Shown: positions 17,994 through 27,096, counted from the stretch's first letter. The stretch: DNA of 64,000 bases from Alloboseaceae bacterium BT-24-1 (GCA_025846845.1 JAOYTL010000009.1:266180-330179); one strand, 5' to 3'. Notes: a model not told the origin generated them from the letters alone. Program-made: numbers and translations.

Positions 17994-18818
17994 TCAAACG
18001 GTTTGCCGCGAATCGGCCAAGGCCGCTGCGGACGGGTTTCGGGTGCTCTGGCTGAGAAATTCCTCGAGCAGTCGATTGAAGGCGCCGGGTTGTTCGAGCA
18101 TGGGGAAATGCCCCGCCGCCGCGATGATCTCCAGGCGGCTTCCGGGGATGCCTTCGGCAAGCGCGCGGGACTCGCTGGGGGGTGTGATGATATCCTCGTC
18201 GCCGACGACCACCAATGTAGGCACGCCTATCTCGCCGAGCCTGGAACGGCTGTCCGAGGCATTCAGGGATACGATCGCCTGACGCGCCACTGAGGCCGGC
18301 GTCTGCGAGACCTCCATCTTCGCGAACCGCAACAGCTCGGGACCGGCAGCCTTGCCGAAGGATCGCTCGATGACGTTCTGGCTGGCCGTGACCACTCCCA
18401 GTTCCTCGATCGCCCGAAGCACATTGTTGACGTTAACGTCCTCACCGAGCCCGTGGGGCGTGGCACCCACCAGGACGAGCGCGTTGACACGTTCGGGGTA
18501 GCTGAGAGTGAAGCTCTGGGCCACCGTGCCGCCCATGGAAAGCCCGACGAGAACTGCCGTGTCGATCCCCAGTGTGCGATACACCTTGAGCAGATCGTCT
18601 GCGAAAGCCTCGATCGTATACTCGCGATCGTCGGGGCGAGGCGACACACCATGCCCCGGCAGGTTTATCCGGATGACCTTATAGGAACGCGAAAAGGCGT
18701 TGGTCTGCTCGCGCCAGAATTCAGCCGTCGTCGTGAAGCCGTGAACGAAGACGATTGGCTCTCCGCTCCCGGAGAGCTTCACCACGGTGTCTCCGATCTC
18801 CAAAGTTTGTTCTATCAT
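17994..18818 (-). CDS. Alpha/beta hydrolase
   Basis: This 274-residue serine hydrolase has oxyanion segment VHGFTT, nucleophile elbow GLSMGG (Ser about residue 105 from this start), acid loop GDEDIITPP and a catalytic histidine in GHFPMLEQP. It resembles 3-oxoadipate enol-lactonases and RutD-like carbamate hydrolases. The ATG at 18818 is chosen over one at 18848 for two reasons: GGGGAG precedes it, and the sigma-54 promoter at 18852-18867 would begin transcription near 18842, downstream of the longer start. It is the first gene of the unit that includes the MFS carrier. Confidence 0.88.
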   Translation of the reverse strand: MIEQTLEIGDTVVKLSGSGEPIVFVHGFTTTAEFWREQTNAFSRSYKVIRINLPGHGVSPRPDDREYTIEAFADDLLKVYRTLGIDTAVLVGLSMGGTVAQSFTLSYPERVNALVLVGATPHGLGEDVNVNNVLRAIEELGVVTASQNVIERSFGKAAGPELLRFAKMEVSQTPASVARQAIVSLNASDSRSRLGEIGVPTLVVVGDEDIITPPSESRALAEGIPGSRLEIIAAAGHFPMLEQPGAFNRLLEEFLSQSTRNPSAAALADSRQTV

Positions 18819-18851
18819 TTGTGTCTCCCCTGCTTCTGGTCCGCTCATATT

Positions 18852-18867
18852 CGCAAGGCGCGGGCCA
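18852..18867 (-). promoter_or_regulatory. Candidate sigma-54 (-24/-12) promoter
   Basis: Read on the minus strand, the site is TGGCCCGCGCCTTGCG, against the consensus TGGCACRNNNNTTGCW. The GG and GC dinucleotides are present at the required 10-base spacing. Transcription would start near 18842 and give a leader of about 24 bases to the hydrolase ATG at 18818. A sigma-54 activator gene is encoded divergently, 185 bases away. Confidence 0.7.
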
Positions 18868-19051
18868 CCAGAGGCCAGGAGATCAGGTATCGATTATCTC
18901 ATTGAATTATAACTAATATTTACTTCGAAGTTCCTATTAGGACCATGTAGCCGGACAAGTTGTGCATCCGATACGAGACACGTAGAGTGCACCTTGAGAG
19001 ACATAGCCCTCATCACCGTGCCTGACGTGGCCGGCCAGTGCGGATGCTTCG

Positions 19052-20404
19052 ATGGCGCTACCTGAATGGTTCGTCGGATCCACCGAGGAAGCGGCCTTTC
19101 TCAGGCTCGTCCTTGATCACGTTTCAGACTGCCTGGTCGCGGTAGACACCGCGGGGACTATCGTCCTGATCAACGAGCCCTACTGCCGACTACTGGGAGG
19201 AACGGCTGAGGAATTCGTCGGGCGCCATATCACCGACGTGGTAGGGTTTCAGACCAAGCTTCACCTGGTGGCCAGTGGCATAGGCACGCACGTCGGCTAT
19301 CCGCTGGACGTACGCGGCCACAAGCTGGTGACCAAACAGGTTCCGGTCCTGCGCGATGGCAACATCGTCGGGGCGGTCGGCTTGGCGTTGTTTTCGGACT
19401 ACGACACACTGAAAAAAACATACAGCCGCATCTCGAAGAGCGAGCTCGCGCTACCACGTTCCAGCCGGCAATGGCTCTCTAGGTTCAGCTTGCGCGATAT
19501 CGTCGGGGAAGGCGTGCTCATGGACGCCTATCGCGACAGCCTCTCGCTGGTCGCGGCATTTGACCTTCCGGTGCTGATCTCCGGCGAGACCGGCGCGGGT
19601 AAAGAGCTCGCGGCGCATGCGATCCACGGATTGTCCGCGCGTGCCGCCGAGCCCTTCGTCTGGGTCAACTGCGCATCCATCCCGAGCGAGCTCGTCGAGG
19701 CCGAACTCTTCGGCTATGATGGCGGCGCCTTCACAGGTGCTCGCGAGCGAGGCAAGCCGGGCAAGTTCGAACTTGCAAGCGGCGGGGTGCTTTTCCTGGA
19801 CGAGATCGGCGACATGCCTCTATCGCTTCAGGGAAGCCTGTTGCGTGTCCTGCAGTCGAACGAGATCGTCAGGGTCGGCGGCACCACCCCGGTGGCGATA
19901 GACGTGCGTGTGATCTGCGCGACCAATCGATCGCTCGAGGAATTGGTGGCGACAGGTCGCTTTCGAGAGGATCTTTTCCACCGGCTCAACGTCCTGCCTG
20001 TAAGGGTGCCGGCGCTGCGGGAGCGTACCGACGTCGCATTTCTGGCGGAGAGCTTGCTGAGACGTATCGCTTCACGGCTATCCCGGCCAACCATGCGCCT
20101 ATCCGCTGAGGATCATCGATTTTTGACAGGGCATCCATGGCCCGGCAACGTACGCGAGCTGGAGAATGTTCTGACCCGGCTATTCGTCACCGGCACCCTT
20201 CGTCCGTCGATGGCGATCAACCCGATCGTACACGCCGCCAGCCAGCCGGGCACATCGTTCAAGGAACGAACTCTGCAGCGCGCAGCCGCGGAGATTCGCT
20301 CCGCGTTGGAGGAAGCTGGCGGCAATAAGCGTAAGGCCGCCGCCTCTCTCGGCATCAGTCGAGCCCACCTGTACCGAATGATGAAGAGGTCAGGCAGCGG
20401 ATAG
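19052..20404 (+). CDS. Sigma-54-dependent transcriptional activator (PAS, AAA+, Fis HTH)
   Basis: This 450-residue enhancer-binding protein has an N-terminal PAS sensor (about residues 15-125; LDHVSDCLVAVDTAG). Its AAA+ domain carries Walker A GETGAGKE near 178, the sigma-54-contacting GAFTGA loop near 226, Walker B LFLDEIGDMP near 250 and the WPGNVRELENV sensor II region near 370. A C-terminal Fis-type helix-turn-helix lies at 415-448 (KRKAAASLGISRAHLYRMMK). It is divergent from the hydrolase-MFS unit, which has a -24/-12 promoter, so it very likely activates that unit in response to a ligand bound by the PAS domain. Its stop lies where a truncated oxidoreductase gene ends on the opposite strand. 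Confidence 0.94.
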   Translation: MALPEWFVGSTEEAAFLRLVLDHVSDCLVAVDTAGTIVLINEPYCRLLGGTAEEFVGRHITDVVGFQTKLHLVASGIGTHVGYPLDVRGHKLVTKQVPVLRDGNIVGAVGLALFSDYDTLKKTYSRISKSELALPRSSRQWLSRFSLRDIVGEGVLMDAYRDSLSLVAAFDLPVLISGETGAGKELAAHAIHGLSARAAEPFVWVNCASIPSELVEAELFGYDGGAFTGARERGKPGKFELASGGVLFLDEIGDMPLSLQGSLLRVLQSNEIVRVGGTTPVAIDVRVICATNRSLEELVATGRFREDLFHRLNVLPVRVPALRERTDVAFLAESLLRRIASRLSRPTMRLSAEDHRFLTGHPWPGNVRELENVLTRLFVTGTLRPSMAINPIVHAASQPGTSFKERTLQRAAAEIRSALEEAGGNKRKAAASLGISRAHLYRMMKRSGSG

Positions 20405-20811
20405 GTGGCGACACGCTCGATGAGAGCACGATGTTCCTGCCGGTGGCGCATGGGATGGACGACGCCGACGGTAAGTCTCCGTTCGCGGGCCAGTTCAATC
20501 ACCCGCTCCGTGTCCGCCCGGCTCATCGCGACGGGAATTTCAACGAGTACATGCTTACCTGCGGTGAGCGCCGCCAGCGCCATCGGCGCGTGCGTTTCAC
20601 TCGGACCCGCGACGATAACGGCATCGATCTCGGTGTCGCCGATCACCTCGTCGTAGCTGATCGACCACCGCTGGTAATCGTAACGCGCGGCGAACTCGGC
20701 AGTTGGTTCGGAACGGCGCCTGAATACCGTGTGAAGCGAACAGCCAGCGGCACGCAGCGCCTCAGAATGCCAAACTCCCATCATCCCGTGGCCAACCATG
20801 CAAATGTTCAT
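20405..20811 (-). pseudogene. Gfo/Idh/MocA-family oxidoreductase, C-terminally truncated
   Basis: The first 136 or so residues form a clean Rossmann domain: MNICMVGHGMMGVWHSEAL with the GxGxxG-like turn, AVIVAGPSETHAPMALAAL and GKHVLVEIPVAMS with the family's EKP-like motif. At the point where it meets the stop of the sigma-54 gene the similarity ends, and the continuing frame is only the antisense of that gene. The substrate-binding domain is lost, so the product is not expected to work. The 3' break at about 20404 marks a deletion or recombination junction. Confidence 0.7.
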
Positions 20812-20857
20812 GCGGTTGATTCTCCTAGCAGGATCGCGAAGCTGGGTGCGGACTGCA

Positions 20858-21295
20858 TCACGCGGAGAAATACGCGACCAGAGCCTGCGCCAGCTGTTGC
20901 GGCTTCTCCAGCATCGGATAATGCCCGACGCTAGGCAGCATCTGCACCTTCGCCCGGGGATACCTGGCGAAGAAGGTCGATTGCCCGCGGTCTGCGGGCG
21001 TGCCGGGATCGAGTTCGCCCATCAAGGCGAGAACCGGCACGCTGCTCCCTTCAACTTCGGCGGGGAAGCCAGCACCTGTCCACGATGCCATATAGCCTTC
21101 CATCGCTTCCGCCGCGGTAACCGGCCAAGCTCATTTCCAGCAACCGGTCGAGCTACGCGTCATCGCGACTGTGACCCGTATTGGTGTCGATCAGAGTCCG
21201 CTGCATGGCGGGCGAGCGCAGGGCCTTGCCCAGCAGGGAGCAGCGGTGATCGTCGATCCTAACCCCGGACGCCGGTACTGAGGCGAGCAGAATTA
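20858..21295 (-). pseudogene. Broken alpha/beta hydrolase (C-terminal half)
   Basis: Read on the minus strand, the order is: RPDTPERLESVILLASVPAS (the segment after the nucleophile elbow), then DTNTGHSRDDA, an in-frame TAG, LDRLLEMSLAG, a frameshift, then MEGYMASWTGAGFPAEVEG, LALMGELDPGTP and SVGHYPMLEKP with the catalytic Asp and His. The nucleophile elbow itself is missing upstream. At least one stop and one frameshift make this a pseudogene. It is a paralogue of the intact enzyme at 17994-18818 (compare GHFPMLEQP). Confidence 0.72.
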
Positions 21296-21907
21296 CAGAC
21301 TCGAGTCTCTCGGGTGTATCCGGCCGCAGGAAGAAAGCCAGCGGCACGCAAAGCCCTTCCGCTTGTATTGCCGTGACCTCGCCAACAGATCTAGTATCAC
21401 CCGTTGATCGACTAGGCCGAAATCCGCGAGCACGCAGTCTTTCAGCTGCGACGCAATTCGGTCGACCTCTTGGGCGATCAATTCCAGAAGGGCACGAGCG
21501 AATGTCCTCTTCGTAATTGCGGGGAAAATATACCCTCGATCCATGCGTCGAGAGTGCACCATCAAAGCCCGGGATCAAACATCTAGCCAGCAGGTCGAGC
21601 ATGACTTGGCCCAAGAGGCGTTCCAGTCCCACTGCCTCCGTGGCCTTTTCGACCTCGCGTTCGCGGGTCGCGAGGTCGCGCTGCCGGTCATCCACGCTGA
21701 CCCGCAACGCCTTCAGCTCGACCTCCCGGTCGGTTGCCCCCTGCCCTGCTACCAGCAGTACCTCCAATGCCTCGACGACCGAGCCTGGCCTCGAACGGAG
21801 GCAACGACAGGCCATCTGACCAAGCCGTCCACTCGTGACGATGTCGTCCCGCCGCAGCGCCGCCTCGAAGTTATCGGCAGAAGCGGTGTCGAGCTTGCCT
21901 CGGCGAG
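21296..21907. other. Degenerate stretch without a supportable gene
   Basis: Between the broken hydrolase and the truncated activator there are several overlapping open frames on both strands, none convincing. A minus-strand piece (ALLELIAQEVDRIASQLKDC, near 21425-21490) looks like part of a helical regulator, perhaps of the Crp/Fnr class. Another (LATREREVEKATEAVGLERL) is helical but unrecognised. I read this as collapsed DNA between two recombination points. Confidence 0.4.
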
Positions 21908-22591
21908 TTGCCCACTGGCGCGCGCGACCGCAGCAAACCGGGCAAGTTCGAACTCGCAAGCGGCGGCGTGCTGCTCTTGGACGAGATCGGCGATATGCCG
22001 CTACCTCTTCAGGGGAGTCTGCTGCGTGTGCTGCAGGTGAACCAAATCGTATGGGTCGGGGGCACCATTCGCGTTGCAACCGATGTCCGCGTCATTTGCG
22101 CGACCAATCAACCGCTAGCACAACTGGTGAAGGCTGGTCGTTTCCGAGACGATCTCTATCACCGGCTCAATATGCTGCCCATCGAGGTCTCCGCTCTGCG
22201 TGAGCGGGGTGATATCGAATACCTCGCGGAAAAACTGTTGGCGCGCATAAGCTCCCAGCTCGCTAAACCATCGTTAAAATTGGCAGCGAAGGACTGCCAA
22301 GCGCTGCTCTGGCATTCGTGGCCTGGCAATGTCCGCGAGTTGGAGAATGTGCTCACCCGGCTTGTTGTGACAGGAAAACTGCTTCTCTCTTCATCGCGGC
22401 TTTCTCCAGTCCCTGTGCTCAAGAGCCCGTCGCCTCTTCTCAAGGAGCGTATTCACTCGCTCGCCGGAGCGGAAATCCGTTCTGCGCTGGAGCGAACCAG
22501 AGGCAATAAGCGCGAAGCTGCAGAGTTGCTCGGGATGAGCCGCGCCCACTTACACCTATATCGCATCATGAAAACCCAGGGCATCAAGTAG
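21908..22591 (+). pseudogene. Truncated sigma-54 activator (second copy, lacks ATP site)
   Basis: The 227-residue frame opens with TGARDRSKPGKFELASGGVL, exactly the region just after the GAFTGA loop of the activator at 19052, and continues through LLLDEIGDMP, WPGNVRELENV and a Fis-like helix-turn-helix (KREAAELLGMSRAHLHLYR). The sensor domain, Walker A and most of the GAFTGA loop are missing. Only a TTG could start it and no ribosome site is evident. It is a decayed paralogue. If translated it could bind the same enhancer sites without activating, but that is speculative. Confidence 0.75.
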
Positions 22592-22632
22592 CTTGGAGCG
22601 CTTCTGAGCTTTCCTGGCCACGTCCAAGGTGA

Positions 22633-23607
22633 TTAATCTTTTCCTGGCTTGGGTGGCACGGTGCTCTGGAAGCGGCTGCGATACGCCGCCGGGGTCACGC
22701 CGATCTTACTGGCAAATATCCGGCGCATTGTGTTCATGTCTGAGAACCCGCAACTTGTCGCGACGCGTCGCAGTGGCTGCTCAGTATCCTCGAGCAACCG
22801 GCGTGCGGCGTCGACCCGGGCCGCGGCAATGAAATCGGCAGGCGTCATGCCTAACTCGCGACGAAACACACGGGCGAAGTTTCGCGGGCTCATGCCGATC
22901 CGGTGGGCGACGTGGCCGACAGAAAGCGCTCCTGAGAGATTGTTCAGGATATAGGACTGCGCCTTCTGGATCATCGTGGTCTCGGCCATCTGACCGACGA
23001 GATGCGCGCTGAACTGTGATTGCCCACCGGGACGCTTGAGGAAGACCACCATGTAGCGCGCGACACTCATGGCCACGTCGCGCCCGTAATCCTCCTCGAC
23101 GAGGGCAAGCGCCAGGTCGATACCGGCAGTCACGCCGGCAGCAGTGATCAGCGGCCCATCACGCAAGTAGATCGCATCAGTGTCGAGCGTGATGTCAGGA
23201 AACAGCCGGGCAAAGCGGTCGCTGCATTCCCAATGGGTTGTGACGCGCTTTCCATTCAGCAGCCCGGCGGTTGCAAGGAAGAAGACCCCGGTGCAGATCG
23301 AGCCGTAGCGTCGAACGGTGGGAATGCGACGCTGCAGCCAGGCGATGACTGACGGATCGATCTGTTGGAAGGAAGGGTCGCCCGCCACCAGCAGCGTGTC
23401 GATCGGCTCGTCGGGGTCGAAGATCGTCCGATCCGCCAGGAAGCGGAGTTGGCCGGTTCCGCCCACCACCGGATCGCTGCTCGAAATGATCTGTATGTCG
23501 TAGGCCATCCTGTCGTTCAGGCGGCGGGCGGCCTCCCAAAAAACTTCGGCCGGGCCGACTACATCGAGCGACTGAACGCCCGGTGGGGCAAGTATCGCTA
23601 TGCGCAT
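22633..23607 (-). CDS. GlxA-family transcriptional regulator (DJ-1/PfpI plus AraC HTH)
   Basis: This 324-residue regulator has an N-terminal class-I glutamine-amidotransferase-like (DJ-1/PfpI) domain, about residues 1-180. Its nucleophile position is GSICTGVFFLA, and WECSDRFARLFPD is typical. The C-terminus has two AraC-type helix-turn-helices (VGHVAHRIGMSPRNFARVFR, about 230-250, and RRVATSCGFSDMNTMRRIF, about 280-298). Such proteins often respond to small nitrogen compounds and sit by the genes they govern. It lies 220 bases downstream of the nitrile hydratase operon in the same direction and is the best local candidate to regulate it. Confidence 0.9.
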   Translation of the reverse strand: MRIAILAPPGVQSLDVVGPAEVFWEAARRLNDRMAYDIQIISSSDPVVGGTGQLRFLADRTIFDPDEPIDTLLVAGDPSFQQIDPSVIAWLQRRIPTVRRYGSICTGVFFLATAGLLNGKRVTTHWECSDRFARLFPDITLDTDAIYLRDGPLITAAGVTAGIDLALALVEEDYGRDVAMSVARYMVVFLKRPGGQSQFSAHLVGQMAETTMIQKAQSYILNNLSGALSVGHVAHRIGMSPRNFARVFRRELGMTPADFIAAARVDAARRLLEDTEQPLRRVATSCGFSDMNTMRRIFASKIGVTPAAYRSRFQSTVPPKPGKD

Positions 23608-23830
23608 GTCCCTATTTCCGCCCCCTTGTCCGACCAGGAACGCGCGCTGACAGAGGATATGTGTGACAATACTCCGTCGGAGTTATCATTTCGCGCTTGT
23701 TCCCGCGATGTTGGCTCGGCGTGGAGCCGCGTCTCCGTCGCAGAGCTTTCCGGTTAGGCATGAGTTGTCAACTTGGCCTGATCCGGGGCCCTTTGGCACA
23801 GAGCATGAGAGCTTCAGGCGCCCCGCATAA

Positions 23831-24151
23831 TCATCTAGCGCAGTGAATGTCCTGAGCTGCTAGAAGACCGGCTTTCACCACGGCCTTCTCCAATGCGGCG
23901 AGCCAGCACTCGTAATAGTTCCAGGACGAACGATCGGTTGGGTTGGCCGCCTCCCAGGCGCCGATTTCTGCGATCAACTCGTCTCGGAAGTCATCCCATT
24001 CGAAATAGCCCTGCTTCGTGAGAGCGAGGGCGACGCCGAAAGCTGTCCGTTCCCACTCATGTCCAAAGCAGAGCGTTCCGTTGCTCCGCGGCGGGGTCTC
24101 CGGCTTGCCCATCAGTTCTGTGACGGCGTAATGCTCGAAACGCGTGAGCAT
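23831..24151 (-). CDS. Nitrile hydratase accessory (activator) protein
   Basis: This 106-residue protein is related to the N-terminal half of the nitrile hydratase beta subunit (LCFGHEWERTAFGVALALTK, then FEWDDFRDELIAEI and YYECWLAALEKAV). In cobalt-type systems this small protein (NhlE, NhhG, P14K) forms a complex with the alpha subunit and delivers the metal by subunit swapping. The start is the ATG at 24151, preceded by AAGGAG. It follows the alpha gene with a 10-base gap, completing the beta-alpha-activator order usual for cobalt enzymes. Confidence 0.88.
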   Translation of the reverse strand: MLTRFEHYAVTELMGKPETPPRSNGTLCFGHEWERTAFGVALALTKQGYFEWDDFRDELIAEIGAWEAANPTDRSSWNYYECWLAALEKAVVKAGLLAAQDIHCAR

Positions 24152-24161
24152 GGCGGCTCCT

Positions 24162-24779
24162 TCAAGCTGCCTTGGCGATCGCAACGCCCATCATGGCTTC
24201 CGGCGTGACAAGGGTCTCGAGTTCAGCCTCGCTGAGGCTTTCGGTTCCGGCAGGACGCTCGGGAACGACGAACCAGCGGACTTGCGCACTCGAATCCCAA
24301 ATCTTCACTTCGACACTTTCGGGAATCTCCAGACCGAACTCCTTCAGAACCGCCCGAGGCTCCCGCGCTGCCCGACTGCGGAAGGTCGGATCCTTGTACC
24401 AATAAGGCGGCAGGCCCAACACCGGCCAAGGGTAGCAGGAGCACAGCGTGCAAAGGATGAGGTTGTGAAGGCCGGGCGCATTGGCTACCGCGCGGACATG
24501 TTCGCCTTCGGCCCCTGCCATGCCCTCTGGCAGGGCAAGCTCGGCAATAGCGCTGGGCGCATCGGCGACGAGGCGCTCCTTGAAGGCCGCGTCGATCCAG
24601 GCTCGCGCCACGATCTTGGCGCCATTGAAGGGACCCATCCTCGTCTCGAAGAAGTCCAATACCGTGTCGACGGTTCGGTCGGTGATAATGCCCTTCTTGA
24701 TCAGCAGGTCCTCGAGGGCGCGCATGCGGGCAGCGCTGTAGGCCTCGCGGTCTTCACGGTAATTGAAGAGGTCTTCCAT
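24162..24779 (-). CDS. nthA: Nitrile hydratase alpha subunit, cobalt type
   Basis: This 205-residue catalytic subunit hydrates nitriles to amides. The metal-claw sequence LCTLCSCYPW gives C110, C113, S114 and C115; cysteines 113 and 115 become sulfinate and sulfenate. Threonine after the first Cys (CTLCSC) marks cobalt enzymes; iron enzymes carry CSLCSC. Downstream, YKDPTFRSRAAREPRAVLKE contains the arginines typical of the family. It lies 30 bases behind the beta gene. No amidase gene is seen in the window, so the amide must be used by an enzyme encoded elsewhere. Confidence 0.93.
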   Translation of the reverse strand: MEDLFNYREDREAYSAARMRALEDLLIKKGIITDRTVDTVLDFFETRMGPFNGAKIVARAWIDAAFKERLVADAPSAIAELALPEGMAGAEGEHVRAVANAPGLHNLILCTLCSCYPWPVLGLPPYWYKDPTFRSRAAREPRAVLKEFGLEIPESVEVKIWDSSAQVRWFVVPERPAGTESLSEAELETLVTPEAMMGVAIAKAA

Positions 24780-24809
24780 CGAAGATTTCTCCCAGTGCTG
24801 CAGGACCGA

Positions 24810-25547
24810 TCACGCTGCCCGGGCCGCGACGGCAGGCGCTTCGATATAGTGGTCATAAAGATCGGCGTAGATCAGGAAGTTGGGCTCGGCATTGCCCGGC
24901 CAAATGTCTGCCGGATCGAAGCGCACGCAATAGACGGGCATAGCTGCGCCTATTCCGTCCGGCCCCGTATCGCAGTCATAGGTGTAGGCACCGTCGTAGA
25001 CGGTCTCGACAACCCCGATGCGCCCGCGCAGATAGCCTGGCAGCCGGGTATGCTCAACGGAAGGCACGTTCCGAACGACGACCTCGTCGCCGACTGCGAA
25101 ACGATAGTCGACCGACACGTCACGCCGGGGGCTGTCACCCTCGACCAAATACCGTTCGACCAGAGCATCGATAGTGTCATCACCACCTTCAGGCAGCGGC
25201 TTGGCTGTATCGCAATAGTATTGGTCGGCCAGAGCGTCAAACTCTTCGACTGTGAAATACCCGTTGGCGATCAAGTAGCTCAAAATGCCACCGAACCACT
25301 TCTCATAGTAGCGATACTTGAAATAATCGAATGGATGAAGTGCTTCCGCTCCCTTGCGCAAATCAGCCCAGACCCACACCGTATGAAAGATGGAGAGGGT
25401 CTCGGGGGCTGACGTCTGGGTTGAGAGCGCCATCATCGCCACGTGGACGCCGAAAATACGCTTCTCCCACGGCTCGGCGAATACGCGCGTATCGGTACAC
25501 ACCGGGCCGAGACCTTCAAGACCGCCAAGATAATGCTGCAACTTCAT
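24810..25547 (-). CDS. nthB: Nitrile hydratase beta subunit
   Basis: This 245-residue subunit forms the substrate channel with the alpha subunit. The start is the ATG at 25547 (MKLQHYLGGLEGLG), preceded by AAGGAA. The longer open frame upstream is not coding. Family features are FGVHVAMMALS in the helical N-terminal half, YYEKWFGG, and a C-terminal SH3-like barrel beginning RFAVGDEVVVRN and closing with YCVRFDPADIWP. The length is normal for cobalt-type enzymes. A gap of 174 bases separates it from the cobW-like gene. Confidence 0.93.
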   Translation of the reverse strand: MKLQHYLGGLEGLGPVCTDTRVFAEPWEKRIFGVHVAMMALSTQTSAPETLSIFHTVWVWADLRKGAEALHPFDYFKYRYYEKWFGGILSYLIANGYFTVEEFDALADQYYCDTAKPLPEGGDDTIDALVERYLVEGDSPRRDVSVDYRFAVGDEVVVRNVPSVEHTRLPGYLRGRIGVVETVYDGAYTYDCDTGPDGIGAAMPVYCVRFDPADIWPGNAEPNFLIYADLYDHYIEAPAVAARAA

Positions 25548-25721
25548 GTCGGGATTCCTTGAGCTAAACGAGGACCGAGCAGCGGGATTCTTCGCTTTGC
25601 GCGCGGCACGCGCCGTGGCGAGGCGAGACAATCGCCCCTGCCGGACGCTAACTGGGATGAAGGAACTGGCGGAGCTGAGACCGGCCGGCGATAAGCCGCA
25701 GCATATGCACACCCCCAACTT

Positions 25722-26696
25722 TCATGAAGTCACTGCATCGACCTCGGCGAGACAAGTACGAAAACCCGTGCGAAGGTTTGTTTCATCGAGGTTCCGGCCG
25801 ATGAAAACGATCTCGCTTACTCGTTCCTGAGCCGGTAACCAGGGACGGCCGGGGCGTCCCTCAAGTGTCATGTGCACGCCGTGGAACACATAACGGCGAG
25901 GCTCATCCGCAAAGTTGAGGACGCCTTTGACGCGAAGCAAATCCTTCCCGATCGATTGCACGAGCCGATTCATCCACATGTTGAAGGCGGCCGGATCGAG
26001 CGCTATCGGCTCCCGGATGGCCACGCAGCCTATGCTGCTGTCGTGTTCATGCTCGTGCTCGGACAAGATATCGGGGTCGATAGAGAGGATGTTCTTAAGG
26101 TCAAACGCCGAAATATCGAGCACGGCGCTACGATCTATCTGACAGGCCCCGGCTCTTACGATCTTCGCGAGCGGATTGAGCGAGCGTAATTGCACCTCGG
26201 TCCTGTCGAGGGCACTTTCCGATACAAGGTCGATTTTGTTGAGCAAGAGCAGATCAGCGAAACTGATCTGCTCTTGCGCTTCGGGGAGCGAGAGCTGCTG
26301 TGAGACATAGCAGGCGTCAACTACCGTTACGATGGCATCGATCTGGACCCGTGATGCCAGGATCTCGTCAAGCATGAAGGACTGGATGACCGGTGCCGGA
26401 TCGGCGAGACCAGACGTCTCGATTATGAGACGGTCTATCGGGCGTCCCGACGTCAATAACCCTTGAATCGTGGTTATGAGGTCGGCCCTGACTGTACAAC
26501 AGATGCAACCGTTATTGAGCTCGATGACGTCATCCCGCGTCTCGACAACAAGCTTGCCATCGATTCCAACCTCGCCGTACTCGTTAACGATCACTGCAAT
26601 GCGCTCGTCACCCGAAGATGAAAGGAGGTTATTCAGCAGGGTCGTCTTACCTGCGCCAAGAAAGCCTGTTAATATTGTTGCTTTCAATTTAGCCAT
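25722..26696 (-). CDS. CobW/COG0523 GTP-binding metallochaperone
   Basis: This 324-residue GTPase of the G3E family has Walker A GFLGAGKTT (residues 11-19), the metal-binding CxCC motif at C64, C66 and C67 (NNGCICC), a guanine-specificity-type segment LLLNKIDLV and the CobW C-terminal domain. A histidine-rich HEHEHD tract near residue 225 is likely to bind metal. The ATG at 26696 is used and no strong ribosome site is seen. It is the first gene of the nitrile hydratase unit, where COG0523 proteins act as activators that supply cobalt or iron to the hydratase. Here cobalt is expected. Confidence 0.9.
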   Translation of the reverse strand: MAKLKATILTGFLGAGKTTLLNNLLSSSGDERIAVIVNEYGEVGIDGKLVVETRDDVIELNNGCICCTVRADLITTIQGLLTSGRPIDRLIIETSGLADPAPVIQSFMLDEILASRVQIDAIVTVVDACYVSQQLSLPEAQEQISFADLLLLNKIDLVSESALDRTEVQLRSLNPLAKIVRAGACQIDRSAVLDISAFDLKNILSIDPDILSEHEHEHDSSIGCVAIREPIALDPAAFNMWMNRLVQSIGKDLLRVKGVLNFADEPRRYVFHGVHMTLEGRPGRPWLPAQERVSEIVFIGRNLDETNLRTGFRTCLAEVDAVTS

Positions 26697-26787
26697 TTCA
26701 GAGTCTCGATGTCGCTGTTTCCACGCTGGGGGCCCATCGGAATGGAAGGCATGTGGGCGCATCAACGCAATACACCGCATAGTTCTG

Positions 26788-26817
26788 ATTCCGCCAAATG
26801 AGCTTCAAAAACTGACA
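26788..26817 (+). repeat. 30-bp direct repeat, copy 1
   Basis: ATTCCGCCAAAT, seven variable bases, then AAAAACTGACA. The 23 flanking bases are identical to copy 2 at 27097-27126, in the same orientation with starts 309 bases apart. Confidence 0.8.
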
Positions 26818-27096
26818 GCTCCGGAAAATCTCTAGAGATGAATTCAATATTCCATTGCCTTGCTCAAGATTGAAGCATCATTGCCTATTTTGAAGGCGAA
26901 CATTTTTTTTGTGAGCTTCGCCCGACCATCTGAGGGTCTCTTCTGAGGACATCTTTCTGCCAATCCGCCATCACAAGAGGGACTGAGTAGACAGTTGGGA
27001 GATAATGGCCGCTCCTGCTTCAATTCCGGAGGAATGCGGAGCTTCTTCCCAGTGCCGACTTGTGAACGAACCGGAGCAAGATTTCGGTTAGTTCAA

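Noticed and set aside
17981..18160. An N-terminal extension of the MFS transporter by 60 residues
   Set aside because: It overlaps the upstream hydrolase gene in another frame; GGAGG and the MHS-type start fit the ATG at 17980.
24144..25412. A 422-residue plus-strand frame across the nitrile hydratase genes
   Set aside because: It is antisense to nthA and nthB, whose motifs and ribosome sites are clear on the minus strand.
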